From Rhizobium aethiopicum (GTDB lineage: Bacteria > Pseudomonadota > Alphaproteobacteria > Rhizobiales > Rhizobiaceae), in assembly GCF_014197535.1 (NCBI RefSeq), contig NZ_JACIFV010000020.1, positions 1-64,000 on the forward strand: a DNA stretch of 64,000 nucleotides, written 5' to 3'. The notes below the pieces were generated by a model that did no database searches, was not told the DNA's origin, and saw nothing but the letters and a program-made list of their open reading frames with translations. The first letter of the stretch is position 1. Every line of letters starts with the position of its first letter. Positions 45,288 to 54,252 of the stretch are shown in pieces. Both the position numbers and the translations under genes were made by a program.

Positions 45288-46037
45288 ATGAGCATGACCA
45301 TCGCGCTTGAAGCGTTTCTCACCCTTCCCCGCGGCCTTCTTCTCACTCTGGTTCTGACATTCGCATCGCTTGCCGCAGGCTTCGCCGTCTCGGTCCCGCT
45401 CGCCTTCCTACGGGCATCATCAAATCCGTGGGCTTCCGCGCCCGTGCTGGCATATACCTATGCGTTCCGCGGCACGCCGCTTCTGGTTCAGCTTTTCCTG
45501 ATTTACTACGGGATTGGCCAGCTTCCCCTCGTCCGCCAAAGCTTTCTATGGGCCGTGATGCGAGAGCCATTCTGGTGCGCGTTTATTGCTTTCACCCTGA
45601 ACAGCGCCGCCCATACGACAGAAGTTCTGCGCGGCGGGATCCAGGCGGTACCGCGTGGGCAGATTGAAGCGGCCAAATCCTTGGGCCTTTCCCGTTTCCA
45701 CACGGCCCGTCTTATCGTGTTCCCTTTGACCCTCAGGATCGCTCTTCCCGCCTATGCAAATGAGGTGGTTGGAATGCTGAAGGCAAGCTCCCTTGCAAGC
45801 ACCATCACGCTGCTTGAGGTGACCGGGCTCGCCCGGCAGCTGGTGTCGGAGACATTCGCCCCATACGAGGTCTTCATTGCCGCGGGGGCTTTCTACCTGC
45901 TGCTTACCCTCTTGATTACGCAAGGTTTCCAGATGCTGGAGACGCGTTGGACGCCGACGGCAAACCGTCCACCGCCGGCGCAACGCGTACGTCGAAGAGC
46001 GGACGACAAGCCGCCTCTCGCCTCGGCTGAAACTTGA
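45288..46037 (+). CDS. ABC transporter permease, polar amino acid/opine type (HisM/OccM-like)
   Basis: The 249-aa protein is the second half of the permease, with the EAA loop 'GQIEAAKSLGLSRFHTARLI' and 'YAFRGTPLLVQLFLIYYGIG', a hallmark of HisM-type permeases. The last 30 residues are basic and hydrophilic (cytoplasmic tail). It is tightly spaced after the first permease and 57 bases before the binding protein. Confidence 0.93.
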   Translation: MSMTIALEAFLTLPRGLLLTLVLTFASLAAGFAVSVPLAFLRASSNPWASAPVLAYTYAFRGTPLLVQLFLIYYGIGQLPLVRQSFLWAVMREPFWCAFIAFTLNSAAHTTEVLRGGIQAVPRGQIEAAKSLGLSRFHTARLIVFPLTLRIALPAYANEVVGMLKASSLASTITLLEVTGLARQLVSETFAPYEVFIAAGAFYLLLTLLITQGFQMLETRWTPTANRPPPAQRVRRRADDKPPLASAET

Positions 46038-46094
46038 CGCCAGCCCACATCCCGGACGCCAACAATCAAACTCAGCAATGAAAGGAACATCGTC

Positions 46095-46937
46095 GTGAAA
46101 CGAACACTTCTGCTTGCCCTGTCTCTTGTCGTCTGCGCCAACAACGCGGGAGCAATGGACAGGAAGACACTGACAATCGCCTCTGAAGGTGCTTCGCCGC
46201 CCTGGAATGCCATCACCCCCCAAGGGGAGCTCGCCGGCTTTGACATCGACGTCGGCCGCGATCTTTGCCGGAGGATGAAGTTCGAGTGCACTTTCGTGCC
46301 TCAGGACTGGGACGGAATCATACCGGCGCTCACCGTTGGAAAGTTCGATGCCATCATGTCGGGGATGGCGATAACTGAGAAGCGGAAGAAATCGATCGCT
46401 TTTTCCAAGCCCTACGCCGGAGGTTTCAACCAACTCGTCATACTCAAAGATCTCGATCTTCCGCCCACGGATACGTCGGCCGAGCTCGACCTCACAACTA
46501 TCGATCCTGAAAAGCAGGCAAAGATTGAGGAGCTTCGAGCCGCTCTCAACGGCAGAACTCTAGGCGTATTGCGATCATCGAATTCGGAAGCGGTGCTCAA
46601 TGAACTGTTCGGAAAGGTCGCGACGATCAGGAGCTACGATTCCCAGGACAACATGCATCTCGATCTCGTAGCTGAGCGCATCGATGGCGGCCTTGCCGAC
46701 TATTTCACCTGGAAAGCCTTCCTCGACAGCACGGATGGCGGGATTGCAACGCTCTACGGCCCGCGGCTCTCCGGTGGCCTGTGGGGCCCGGGTGTCGGCG
46801 TCGGGCTTCGGCAAGACGACGGCGAACTGGTTGCGGCATTCGATAGCGCCATCGAGGCCGCCACGAGCGACGGAACCCTGAAGCGGCTGAGCGAGCAATG
46901 GTTCAAGATCGATGTTTCGCCGCAGACATCGAACTAG
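46095..46937 (+). CDS. Periplasmic binding protein of opine/basic amino acid type (NocT/OccT-like)
   Basis: The start is GTG 46095 behind AAGGA. A signal peptide (MKRTLLLALSLVVCANNAGA) precedes a type 2 periplasmic binding fold. 'ITPQGELAGFDIDVGRDLCR', 'PQDWDGIIPALTVGKFDAIM' and 'SGMAITEKRKKSIAFSKPYA' form the binding lobe; the end reads 'TLKRLSEQWFKIDVSPQ'. NocT and OccT have nearly the same frame (WDGI.P.L..K.YDAIM, LS.KWFK.DV.PQ). A long insertion (about 125-155) matches the NocT class too. The ligand is therefore likely to be an opine, arginine-like or lysine-like compound, but the sequence does not decide which. Confidence 0.9.
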   Translation: MKRTLLLALSLVVCANNAGAMDRKTLTIASEGASPPWNAITPQGELAGFDIDVGRDLCRRMKFECTFVPQDWDGIIPALTVGKFDAIMSGMAITEKRKKSIAFSKPYAGGFNQLVILKDLDLPPTDTSAELDLTTIDPEKQAKIEELRAALNGRTLGVLRSSNSEAVLNELFGKVATIRSYDSQDNMHLDLVAERIDGGLADYFTWKAFLDSTDGGIATLYGPRLSGGLWGPGVGVGLRQDDGELVAAFDSAIEAATSDGTLKRLSEQWFKIDVSPQTSN

Positions 46938-47018
46938 ACACTGGCTCTACGACACGCATTTCCCCCGAAGCCATAGCGCGTGAGCAGTCGGCAGTCCCAA
47001 AGATCGAAGGTAAACCAT

Positions 47019-48254
47019 ATGTCCGCACCCTTTTCCATTGCTGTCACCGGCCAGTCGCTCATCCGTCATGATCTTCGAGCGATCGGCGATCCACGGCTCG
47101 CTGAGATCGCCGAGATCCTCAAAGCAAGCGATGTTGCCTTCACCAATCTCGAGACGACTATCTATGGTCGTCATGGTGGATGGCCGCTCAAAGGCAGCTA
47201 TTTCGGCGCTGCAACGCCGGATGTCTTGGCCGCGTTGAAGGAGCTTGGTTTCAATAGCCTGGCTCTGGCAAACAACCATGCTTTCGATCTTGGACCGCCG
47301 GGGATCCTCTCGACGCTGGAGGAGGTTGCGGCACACAATTTCCTGTATGCCGGCATCGGCCACAACAAGCATCACGCTTCCACGGCACAGAAAATGACGT
47401 TCGGATCCCGAAATGTTGCGCTGATTGCCATGGACGCTGGGCCAGGCCCGTCTTTCATGTACGCCGAGGACGCAACTGAGGGCAGGATAGCAAGGCCCGG
47501 CATCAATAGGCTGAAGGTCTCCAGGGTATTCGACCTGGAAACGGGAACATTCAACCTGCTTCGCTCCATTCAAGAGCGTCTTCTAAGTTCGCCCTTGGAG
47601 CGCGCGAACTATGCCCAGCCGGAGAATCCGCCTGATCTTCATGGCCAAGACGAAATTGATTTCTATGGAACCGTGTTTCGCAGATCAGATGAGACGGCTC
47701 GCCGCATCGTCGTGGACCGGCACAGCGCCTGGGTTCACCTTTCGGCGATCGCGGAAGAAGCGGGCCGCGACACACTCGTCATCGTGTATTTGCATCATCA
47801 CCATTGGGAGCCGAACTGGCAGCAAGTCCCCGCCTGGGTGCGAGAATTTGCGCACGATTGCGTGAACGCGGGCGCAGGCCTCTTTGTCAGCCATGGCGCT
47901 CCGGTCCTTCAAGCGGTCGAGATATATCGGAATACGCCAATTTTCTACGGCCTTGGCAACTTCCTCTTCCATACGGAAAAGGACGAACAGGAATGGAGCC
48001 CGCCGGAGGTGTGGAGAAGCGTCATCGCGACCTGCAATTTTGAATCTAGCGGACGGCTGGAGAATATCCGCTTGCGCCCGATTGTGATCGGGGGAACCGA
48101 GGCATTATCCAATCCTGCACGCGATCGCCTCCCCTTCCCTGTGCTTGCCGATGGCAGAACGGCGGCAGATATCCTTGACGATCTTGCCGACCGCAGTACC
48201 GGTTTTGGCACTGTGCTTGACCGAGAGAAGAACGTCGGCCAGATCGTTTTTTAG
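47019..48254 (+). CDS. CapA-family metallophosphoesterase-like enzyme
   Basis: From ATG 47019 (AAGG at 8 bases) the protein has 411 aa. It has the PGA_cap/CapA calcineurin-like fold: 'FSIAVTGQSLIRHDL', 'DVAFTNLETTIYG', 'FNSLALANNHAFDLGPPGIL', 'LVIVYLHHHHWEPNW' and 'VSHGAPVLQAVEIYRNTPIF'. The metal-binding Asn/His residues are kept (TNLET, ANNHAFD, HHHH, SHGAP). There is no membrane anchor, unlike Bacillus CapA, so it is probably cytoplasmic. Being fourth gene of the uptake operon, it may act on the imported compound, for example by cleaving a phospho- or peptide-like bond; this is inference. Confidence 0.88.
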   Translation: MSAPFSIAVTGQSLIRHDLRAIGDPRLAEIAEILKASDVAFTNLETTIYGRHGGWPLKGSYFGAATPDVLAALKELGFNSLALANNHAFDLGPPGILSTLEEVAAHNFLYAGIGHNKHHASTAQKMTFGSRNVALIAMDAGPGPSFMYAEDATEGRIARPGINRLKVSRVFDLETGTFNLLRSIQERLLSSPLERANYAQPENPPDLHGQDEIDFYGTVFRRSDETARRIVVDRHSAWVHLSAIAEEAGRDTLVIVYLHHHHWEPNWQQVPAWVREFAHDCVNAGAGLFVSHGAPVLQAVEIYRNTPIFYGLGNFLFHTEKDEQEWSPPEVWRSVIATCNFESSGRLENIRLRPIVIGGTEALSNPARDRLPFPVLADGRTAADILDDLADRSTGFGTVLDREKNVGQIVF

Positions 48255-48333
48255 ATGCGGAATAAACCTGCAGTGCGCGACGAGAACTTTACGAACCGCT
48301 GGCCAATTTGCGGCCGCGCTCTTGTTGGTCTTT

Positions 48334-48819
48334 TCATGGGGAAACGTCCTTCTGTTCTTCCATCTCTTCATCGACAATCGAGCTGACGAGGGCAACGACC
48401 CGGCTGCGCACACGCGGAGAAAGGAGCAAAACGTCGTCTATCAGACGCCGTCCCTCCGCCGTGGAAATATAGGCAATCTTCTCATCGATCTCTGTTATGA
48501 TTTGCTGGCCCTGAGTGGTTTCGGGATCTGGAAGGCCTTCGAAAAACCTCGAAACAGGGATCTTGAGGCAATTGGCAAGCTCGTAGAGCATCGAAGCGCT
48601 GACGCGGTTCTTGCCGCTTTCATATTTTTGTACCTGCTGCAAGCTCACCCCGATGCCGGCGCCGAGATCCCCTAGGGATACATTCGACTGCATTCGGCGG
48701 ATACGGATTTGCTGTCCGACATGCCGATCAACTGGATGCACCAACTCGCGCGCTAAATTCGACTGTTCGGCTTGCGCAGGCCTCGAAGTCCGGACCTGTG
48801 CTGCTGCATAGCGCTTCAT
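48334..48819 (-). CDS. XRE-family transcriptional regulator
   Basis: From ATG 48819 the protein has 161 aa; a GTG start at 48846 would add nine residues. The Cro/C1-type helix-turn-helix is 'SLGDLGAGIGVSLQQVQKYE', followed by 'SGKNRVSASMLYELANCLKI' and 'PVSRFFEGLPD'. This is the common rhizobial XRE type of about 140-160 aa with a conserved C-terminal helical tail, here 'RRLIDDVLLLSPRVRSRVVA'. It faces capA convergently. Its upstream DNA holds the hairpin array at 48916-49058. Confidence 0.9.
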   Translation of the reverse strand: MKRYAAAQVRTSRPAQAEQSNLARELVHPVDRHVGQQIRIRRMQSNVSLGDLGAGIGVSLQQVQKYESGKNRVSASMLYELANCLKIPVSRFFEGLPDPETTQGQQIITEIDEKIAYISTAEGRRLIDDVLLLSPRVRSRVVALVSSIVDEEMEEQKDVSP

Positions 48820-48915
48820 GGTGGACACCCCGATGGAGAGTTTCACGCGGTGCGCCCCCGCGGAATAACTCGCTCAACCCACTGATCGGGGAGTTAGAAC
48901 ACCGTGCTAGACGGC

Positions 48916-49058
48916 CCTGTGGCCTTTAGTTCCGAGGAACCTGGACATACGCCACAGGCTCCTCGACCGAAGGTCAAGGAGTGTGGTGCCGAATCGGCCG
49001 ACACCAACCGCTAACAGGGGGTTCTAATCCCCAAGGCAGCGCGTACTGCCTCGCTGCC
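48916..49058. ncRNA. Array of consecutive hairpins, candidate structured RNA
   Basis: Within 143 bases I can pair five elements. CCTGTGGC/GCCACAGG (48916-48923 with 48951-48958) encloses GTTC-CGAG-GAAC. CTCCTCGACC/GGTCAAGGAG (48959-48981) is a 10-bp stem with a 3-base loop. GGTG/CACC lies at 48985-49005. GGGG/CCCC (49017-49032) has the loop GTTCTAAT, which resembles a tRNA T-arm. GGCAGCG/CGCTGCC spans 49035-49058. Read on the reverse strand it would be a leader or small RNA upstream of the XRE gene; on the forward strand it has no obvious partner. There is no full tRNA cloverleaf and no U-run terminator. Strand and function are unknown. Confidence 0.4.
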
Positions 49059-49199
49059 AAAGGTAGTTGAAATCCGCCCGCCGCGCAACCGAATTCTTTA
49101 CAAGATTCAATAGCTTCGCTTTACGCGCGGACACTTGTCTCAAAAGCGAGAGGTCACGCTTTGGGCGGTAAAGTGGTCAGAAAACGAAAGGAGGTGCGA

Positions 49200-50606
49200 T
49201 CAGCGGAACGCCCATTGGGAGGATTGTCTGCCCACTCTCCCTGAGGAATAGGCCACCGCAAGCTCCGCCCATAGGGGGTCCTGGGTGAAGCTGGAAAGGG
49301 GCCCGCAAGCGTCGATAATGCTCATCTTTCCGAACTGCTCGAGAAGCGTTTCAATTCCCCCACGGCTAAAAGCATTCAACAGCGAAAATGGCTCGCACGG
49401 CGAGGAGATGATGCGATGGCCCCAAACCCCCGGCCGTTCGTCCTTTGACAGTGCGTTGAGAAGCTGTGTGTCACGATGGTTGTTCCTCAACGCCTCGCAG
49501 AATGCCCAGCGCATCAACGGATAATAGATCGTATGCCGACTTCCACCCAGGACACGCACGCCAGGCAGGATCGACGTTACGATGAACATCAGCAGAAGGT
49601 TCGGAACGATCCGGCCAGTTCTCAGGGCCTCCACAAGACTTGGCGGCGAGAGTTCAACACAGACATCATCTGTCTCCTTCGACCGGAGGACCCTGCCATC
49701 CAGCCAAAGTGGAAAAAGCCGCCCTTCAATGCAGCCCCAGAAAAAATGCGTCGAGTTTTTCAGCCAGCCTCGCCAAGCCGTGTCAGCGAGTTGATCGATG
49801 AAATGGATGAGGCGCATCGCGAATGCTCGGTCCTCGATCAACGAGGCTCGCAGCCAGGACCGGCCATCGGAAAGGTGGTCCGCGACCAGATCGGCAACGT
49901 CGCTATCATCAAGCTGAAGAAAGTCCACCTGGCTCTCAGAATACCGCTTCCAGAGGCAAAGATTTGCCGCTTTGAGCGCCTCTGCCGCCGACTGGAATTC
50001 GCCAAGAGGCAAAAGGTCTCGCAAGTAGGAAATTGCCTCCGAGTCATCACCGGGCCTGTCGACGTTTTGAAGATGGAATCTGTAGCAGCCGTTTCTGCCA
50101 AGAATGCTGTAGGGGATCATTTTGCTGCGCGACAGCCCGAAGACATTGACTGCATCGCCATCGACGTGGAGCCAGGCCGGACCCTTGCGACCGCGTTCTA
50201 CGAACTTCACTGTCGAGCAAGCGTAGGAGATATAGGATGTCCTGCCATGCGCGCGAAGTCCCATCAGGGAGAACAGATGGGTGTAAAAGGCGTCAGGCTC
50301 GATCAACAGGTGGAGGTGGGGGCCACACTGCAGCACCGGAGCGACTTCGATTTCGGTTTGAAAGCGCGATGCGGCTTCTGCTGAATAACCCTGACGTTGC
50401 GCGACGGCCGCCACGCGTGACCGCAATAAAGACATTGCCTGGCTTCGCGCGACGCACCCCGATCGATCCGATCCAACCGAGAAGGCCGCCTTTGCGTAGT
50501 CGTTCAGCGTTGCCTGCTCAAACTGACGCAACCAAGGGAATAATTCAAAAATGAGGGCCAACACCTCACCTTTTGAAACCAGGTCACTATTGGGCGACGT
50601 CTCCAT
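49200..50606 (-). CDS. Unrecognised 468-aa protein beside an MFS exporter
   Basis: I do not recognise this family. The protein starts METSPNSDLVSKGEVLALIF and is soluble and rich in aromatic residues. Conserved-looking stretches are 'LQCGPHLHLLIEPDAFYTHL', 'LHVDGDAVNVFGLSRSKMIP', 'GWLKNSTHFFWGCIEGRLFP' and 'VLGGSRHTIYYPLMRWAF'. No nucleotide-binding or metal motif is evident. It follows the MFS gene with only 2 bases between the two, so they are probably one operon. Together with the AraC regulator and the divergent methyltransferase it may take part in making a small molecule that the MFS protein exports. Confidence 0.8.
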   Translation of the reverse strand: METSPNSDLVSKGEVLALIFELFPWLRQFEQATLNDYAKAAFSVGSDRSGCVARSQAMSLLRSRVAAVAQRQGYSAEAASRFQTEIEVAPVLQCGPHLHLLIEPDAFYTHLFSLMGLRAHGRTSYISYACSTVKFVERGRKGPAWLHVDGDAVNVFGLSRSKMIPYSILGRNGCYRFHLQNVDRPGDDSEAISYLRDLLPLGEFQSAAEALKAANLCLWKRYSESQVDFLQLDDSDVADLVADHLSDGRSWLRASLIEDRAFAMRLIHFIDQLADTAWRGWLKNSTHFFWGCIEGRLFPLWLDGRVLRSKETDDVCVELSPPSLVEALRTGRIVPNLLLMFIVTSILPGVRVLGGSRHTIYYPLMRWAFCEALRNNHRDTQLLNALSKDERPGVWGHRIISSPCEPFSLLNAFSRGGIETLLEQFGKMSIIDACGPLSSFTQDPLWAELAVAYSSGRVGRQSSQWAFR

Positions 50607-50608
50607 CC

Positions 50609-51844
50609 TCAGACGAACCGCCTTTCCACCGGCGCTCCCCGATCCATGTTAAAGTGAAAGAAGAGCGCGACGGTCACCATCAGCGCCCCGAAGAGGCCGA
50701 AAATCCCCGAAGGTGGAATTGCGTCTCCGATCGTCCCGATGATGCCATACGCAAGAAGCCCTATCGAAACACAGATCGTGTGGATCTGGCTTCGCGCCCG
50801 CCCCAACATGTCAATTGAAACGGTCGATTGAACCCGTACATCGATCAGGATCCGCGTGACATTGTAGCAGAAGCCAAGCAACACCAGTTGAACGAGCCCG
50901 GACAAAAAGCTCTGGAAAACAGGAAAGCCCAACAGAACAATGCCAGCGAGCGCCGACTGGAAGAGGATGCTTTGTCGTCGCGAACGCGCCCTTCTGAGAA
51001 GAAGGGTTGAACAGCCCGCAATCGAACCGAGGGCCCAACCTGCCTCGAGATAACCGAACTCTAGCGCTGACCCCTTGAGTTCGCGGGTGACATATGCGGC
51101 GCCCAATACACTCACGAGCATGCCCATCGCATAGGTCAACGCATACATGACGGCGATGGTCTTCAGTGGGTGAACGACGAAGGTCGTCGGCAACAGATCC
51201 ATCCGACGAATGCTCTTTGCCTGCAAATCCGATCGAGAACGAGAAGGCGGCTGGCGGCCGATCAGTGCCAGCAGCCCCAACAGTGATAGGGCGAAAAAGG
51301 CGCCAGGCAAGACCGACGTCAGATTCATCCCGATGGCGTTTAAGCTGTAACCGGTGACGATAGCGGCGATGAGATTGCCCGCCTGCATCGCAATATAAGA
51401 CGCCGAATTGAATGAAGTGAGGTTCTTAGGACGCACGATGTCTGGAATGATGGCCTGCAGCGCAGTCGAATAGGTTCTGTCGATGAACGCGAAGATGGTC
51501 CACGATAGGCAAAGAACACCAAGTGGGTCACCGAACGAGAGACCAATACCCGTTGAAAATATGAGGATCAACCTTGACAAATCGCAAGCGATACAGACGA
51601 GGCGACGGTCAAATCGGTCAACCAGAACGCCGCCAACATTGCTGGTGAGTAACTCGGCGGCATTGCCGAGCGCCAAAAGGATGGCAAGAGCGCTCGCGCT
51701 CTTGCTGACATCGGTGGCGATCCATGCCGCCGTCGCAAAGTAGGCATTGCGTCCCGTGGCCGACGTCAGCACACAGAAGAGATAGATTCCGCGAGCGCCA
51801 TACCGCCCTATGCCGCTGCTGACCGATGCGCCCACTTCATCCAC
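50609..51844 (-). CDS. Major facilitator superfamily transporter (EntS-like exporter group)
   Basis: The 411-aa protein has about 11-12 hydrophobic segments. The MFS loop motif appears as 'NVGGVLVDRFDRRLVC' after helix 2. 'FIDRTYSTALQAIIPDIV' and 'SYIAMQAGNLIAAIVTGYSL' are typical of the MFS_3 group that includes siderophore exporters. The C-terminal loop is short and basic. It lies between the 468-aa gene and the AraC gene on the same strand. Confidence 0.92.
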   Translation of the reverse strand: MDEVGASVSSGIGRYGARGIYLFCVLTSATGRNAYFATAAWIATDVSKSASALAILLALGNAAELLTSNVGGVLVDRFDRRLVCIACDLSRLILIFSTGIGLSFGDPLGVLCLSWTIFAFIDRTYSTALQAIIPDIVRPKNLTSFNSASYIAMQAGNLIAAIVTGYSLNAIGMNLTSVLPGAFFALSLLGLLALIGRQPPSRSRSDLQAKSIRRMDLLPTTFVVHPLKTIAVMYALTYAMGMLVSVLGAAYVTRELKGSALEFGYLEAGWALGSIAGCSTLLLRRARSRRQSILFQSALAGIVLLGFPVFQSFLSGLVQLVLLGFCYNVTRILIDVRVQSTVSIDMLGRARSQIHTICVSIGLLAYGIIGTIGDAIPPSGIFGLFGALMVTVALFFHFNMDRGAPVERRFV

Positions 51845-51933
51845 ACTCCTACTGGCCTTCGTGAGGACATGCTATTCCTCTGAATAGCTGGCGGCTTTCA
51901 TGAATTTGATATTATCTCTCTTTCAGAACCAGG

Positions 51934-52914
51934 TTACTCCTTCCAGAGCGCCCGATACTCGGCAGGTGAAAATCCCGTCTCCCGGCGAAATCTGGTCGAG
52001 AGGTGGCTCCCGCTGGCGTAGCCACAGGCGATTGCGATCTCAGTCACGCTCATCGCAGTCGTGCGGAGAAGATCGGTCGCGCGTTCAAGACGGCGCTGGT
52101 TATAGAAGCCATATGGCGTCGAGCCTTGCGACTGCTTGAAAGCGCGGGAAAAATGCTCGTAAGTCAATCCCGCCTCTTCAGCCAGAGCGCGCACGCTCGG
52201 AGGTCGATCGATGTGAGCTTCGATTCGCCCTATCACCCGCTTGAGAACCGTAGGCGCCAGTCCTCCTCGAGACACTCTGCCAGTTGTGCCGGAGCGGCGC
52301 TGCAGAAGTCCGAAGATGGCCGCAAGATGCCCTTCAACGATCAGACTTCCCATGGAATCGTCGTGTGAAAGTTCTCCGGCAATCTGCCGCGCCAAGCACT
52401 GAATCGGCAGATCTCGAAATCCAAGCTCCGGACGTAAGGTGCCGGTGCGCGGCAGCTTGGTCGTAAGGTTGGAGAAGAAATCCTGCGTCACGGTTATCAT
52501 AAGATAACAACCCTCAGCATCCCCTTCATCCCAACCGGTCCAATGGCAGCCGGGGGGAATATAAACGAGCGAGCCGTCTGGGCGCGGACTGAACTCGACT
52601 CTTCGTCCGTCCAGGAAGTTTTCGCCGGATGCCGCGGTACCCCTTATGTTGAGGAAGATCAGGTGGTCATCCGCGACAACGTCGATAACCTGTCGCCCCA
52701 GACCGCGCCGGCGAACGACGTCGGCGCTGGCATGGCTCCAAAGGCCTCGTTGGTGAAGGATGGTTTCCCCTTGTGACTTCTTCATCCGTTCGGGCTGAAT
52801 TGTTGGAACGATCCTCACTCGACCGGCTGCTCCCTTGAAAAACCGGTGTGGTAGCGACCCTACCTCACCCCAAGTTGTCAACAAGCCAGGCTTTAACCTC
52901 AGGTCGAATTTCAT
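51934..52914 (-). CDS. AraC-family transcriptional regulator
   Basis: The C-terminal double helix-turn-helix is complete: 'PSVRALAEEAGLTYEHFSRA', 'STPYGFYNQRRLERATDLLR' and 'SVTEIAIACGYASGSHLSTR', then 'FRRETGFSPAEYRALWKE'. The N-terminal half is a cupin-like sensing domain with 'GSLVYIPPGCHWTGWDEGD'. The best start is uncertain: ATG 52914 gives 326 aa, near the usual size, and leaves 160 bases for a divergent promoter, whereas the frame is open to 53040. It probably controls the MFS-468 operon and the divergent methyltransferase in response to their product. Confidence 0.92.
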   Translation of the reverse strand: MKFDLRLKPGLLTTWGEVGSLPHRFFKGAAGRVRIVPTIQPERMKKSQGETILHQRGLWSHASADVVRRRGLGRQVIDVVADDHLIFLNIRGTAASGENFLDGRRVEFSPRPDGSLVYIPPGCHWTGWDEGDAEGCYLMITVTQDFFSNLTTKLPRTGTLRPELGFRDLPIQCLARQIAGELSHDDSMGSLIVEGHLAAIFGLLQRRSGTTGRVSRGGLAPTVLKRVIGRIEAHIDRPPSVRALAEEAGLTYEHFSRAFKQSQGSTPYGFYNQRRLERATDLLRTTAMSVTEIAIACGYASGSHLSTRFRRETGFSPAEYRALWKE

Positions 52915-53075
52915 GTCAATTTCATGAAAACCAATCAAAATCGTGGATGCGAAAACATGACGTTCGCGATCATCTTCTGCCGACATCATCGCTGACGGCA
53001 CAATCTTTTCAGGATGCGCGATTTCCCTCCTGAATCCCAAAAACGCGATGGTGCGAGAGAAAGGCAGGCTTTCGC

Positions 53076-54089
53076 ATGTGTGAATTTGCCGACTTCATTG
53101 AGGAGTGCGACCGTGCCCCTCGCCTTAACGAGCTTTCTGAGTTTTTTTCGACCACCGCATCCGGTGAGGCCGGAATGCCTATCCGTCCGCCTGAGCTCGA
53201 TCGCCGCTTGTTCCCAGTGGACATGACGTTCAGGCGCTTTTCAGCCCTTCATCCGCTGCGCCAAGGTCCATTCGATAAGCACTACCTGAGCAGCATACCC
53301 TACCGCCTCGAAGAGGAGTGCCGCATAGGCAGCGCGATCCTCAAATACGCGCGCGCCAGAAAGGGTCAACTGCAGCTCTACACGCTAGGTACAGCCGAGG
53401 GGACGATGGCTCGTGTGATCGGCGAACTTGGCAATGGCAAGATAGAAACACTGTCCTGCAGTCCCAACGTCGAGAACCTTAGAAGCTTCTATGCCTATGG
53501 CGTTCCTCCTCACGCCATGTTTTTTCACGGACCATTTCATCATTTGACATCGCAAAGGGTCCAAGAAGACGTGGAGCTCCGAAAGTTTGGCAGCGGTTTC
53601 GATATCATCCTCGAGGACACGACTTTCCAGATGTATTCGCCAAATCGCTTCGATCAGATCCGTTTCGTCTCGCAGCATCTCAAGACCAACGGGCTCTTCA
53701 TGTTCGTCGAGAAGTTCAGGCATGAAGACGCCGAGGAATATCGGCGGCGGGAACGCCAGAAGGACCATAGCTTCAAAGCTCGCTTCTTCAGCGCGTCAGA
53801 TATTCGCGCCAAGGAAGAGACGGTGCTAACGCGAATGGATCGAAACGAAGTCACCCTTTCGGAGATGAGCGAAACACTACGCCGGTTCTTTGGACACTCA
53901 TTCGTCACCTGGAACAGCGGCAATTTCTACACGCTTGTCTCCAGCAACAGTCGGGAGAATCTCGACCTGTTCCTATCGAAGCTGTCCCCACCCGCGATTC
54001 CGGCAGAATATGTCTATGCGGACCTTCCCTACCGCCTTTACCCGGAATCCGAAGCAAGGCGGCTATCGGGGCGATCTTGGACCCTTTAG
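53076..54089 (+). CDS. Class I SAM-dependent methyltransferase-like protein
   Basis: The 337-aa protein starts MCEFADFIEECDRAPRLNEL. After an N-terminal helical region, the Rossmann part has 'QLQLYTLGTAEGTMARVIGE' (motif I, though GxGxG is replaced by LGTAEGT), 'KIETLSCSPNVENLRSFYAY' (motif II), 'FDIILEDTTFQMYSPN' and 'FVSQHLKTNGLFMFVEKF' (motif post-III/IV). The substrate is unknown. It is divergent from the AraC regulator and likely shares its control region. Low similarity to the GxGxG motif leaves open that it binds SAM in a modified way. Confidence 0.8.
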   Translation: MCEFADFIEECDRAPRLNELSEFFSTTASGEAGMPIRPPELDRRLFPVDMTFRRFSALHPLRQGPFDKHYLSSIPYRLEEECRIGSAILKYARARKGQLQLYTLGTAEGTMARVIGELGNGKIETLSCSPNVENLRSFYAYGVPPHAMFFHGPFHHLTSQRVQEDVELRKFGSGFDIILEDTTFQMYSPNRFDQIRFVSQHLKTNGLFMFVEKFRHEDAEEYRRRERQKDHSFKARFFSASDIRAKEETVLTRMDRNEVTLSEMSETLRRFFGHSFVTWNSGNFYTLVSSNSRENLDLFLSKLSPPAIPAEYVYADLPYRLYPESEARRLSGRSWTL

Positions 54090-54252
54090 CGATTCCTCAT
54101 CTTCACCGTCGCGTAAGCGCAACTGCGTCACGTCTTCACGAGCCTCAACTGGAACAACGTTCGCGTCAGCAGAAAGCGCTCCATCACGTTGAGCAGCCCT
54201 CAGCGCTTTGCCACCTCTAAAAGCCTTTTTTCTCCAAATAGGCAGGAACAGC

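Noticed and set aside
49010..49045. A tRNA gene suggested by GGGGGTTCTAATCCCC
   Set aside because: No acceptor stem partner, anticodon arm or D-arm in the right places; the following GGCAGCG pairs with its own downstream copy instead.
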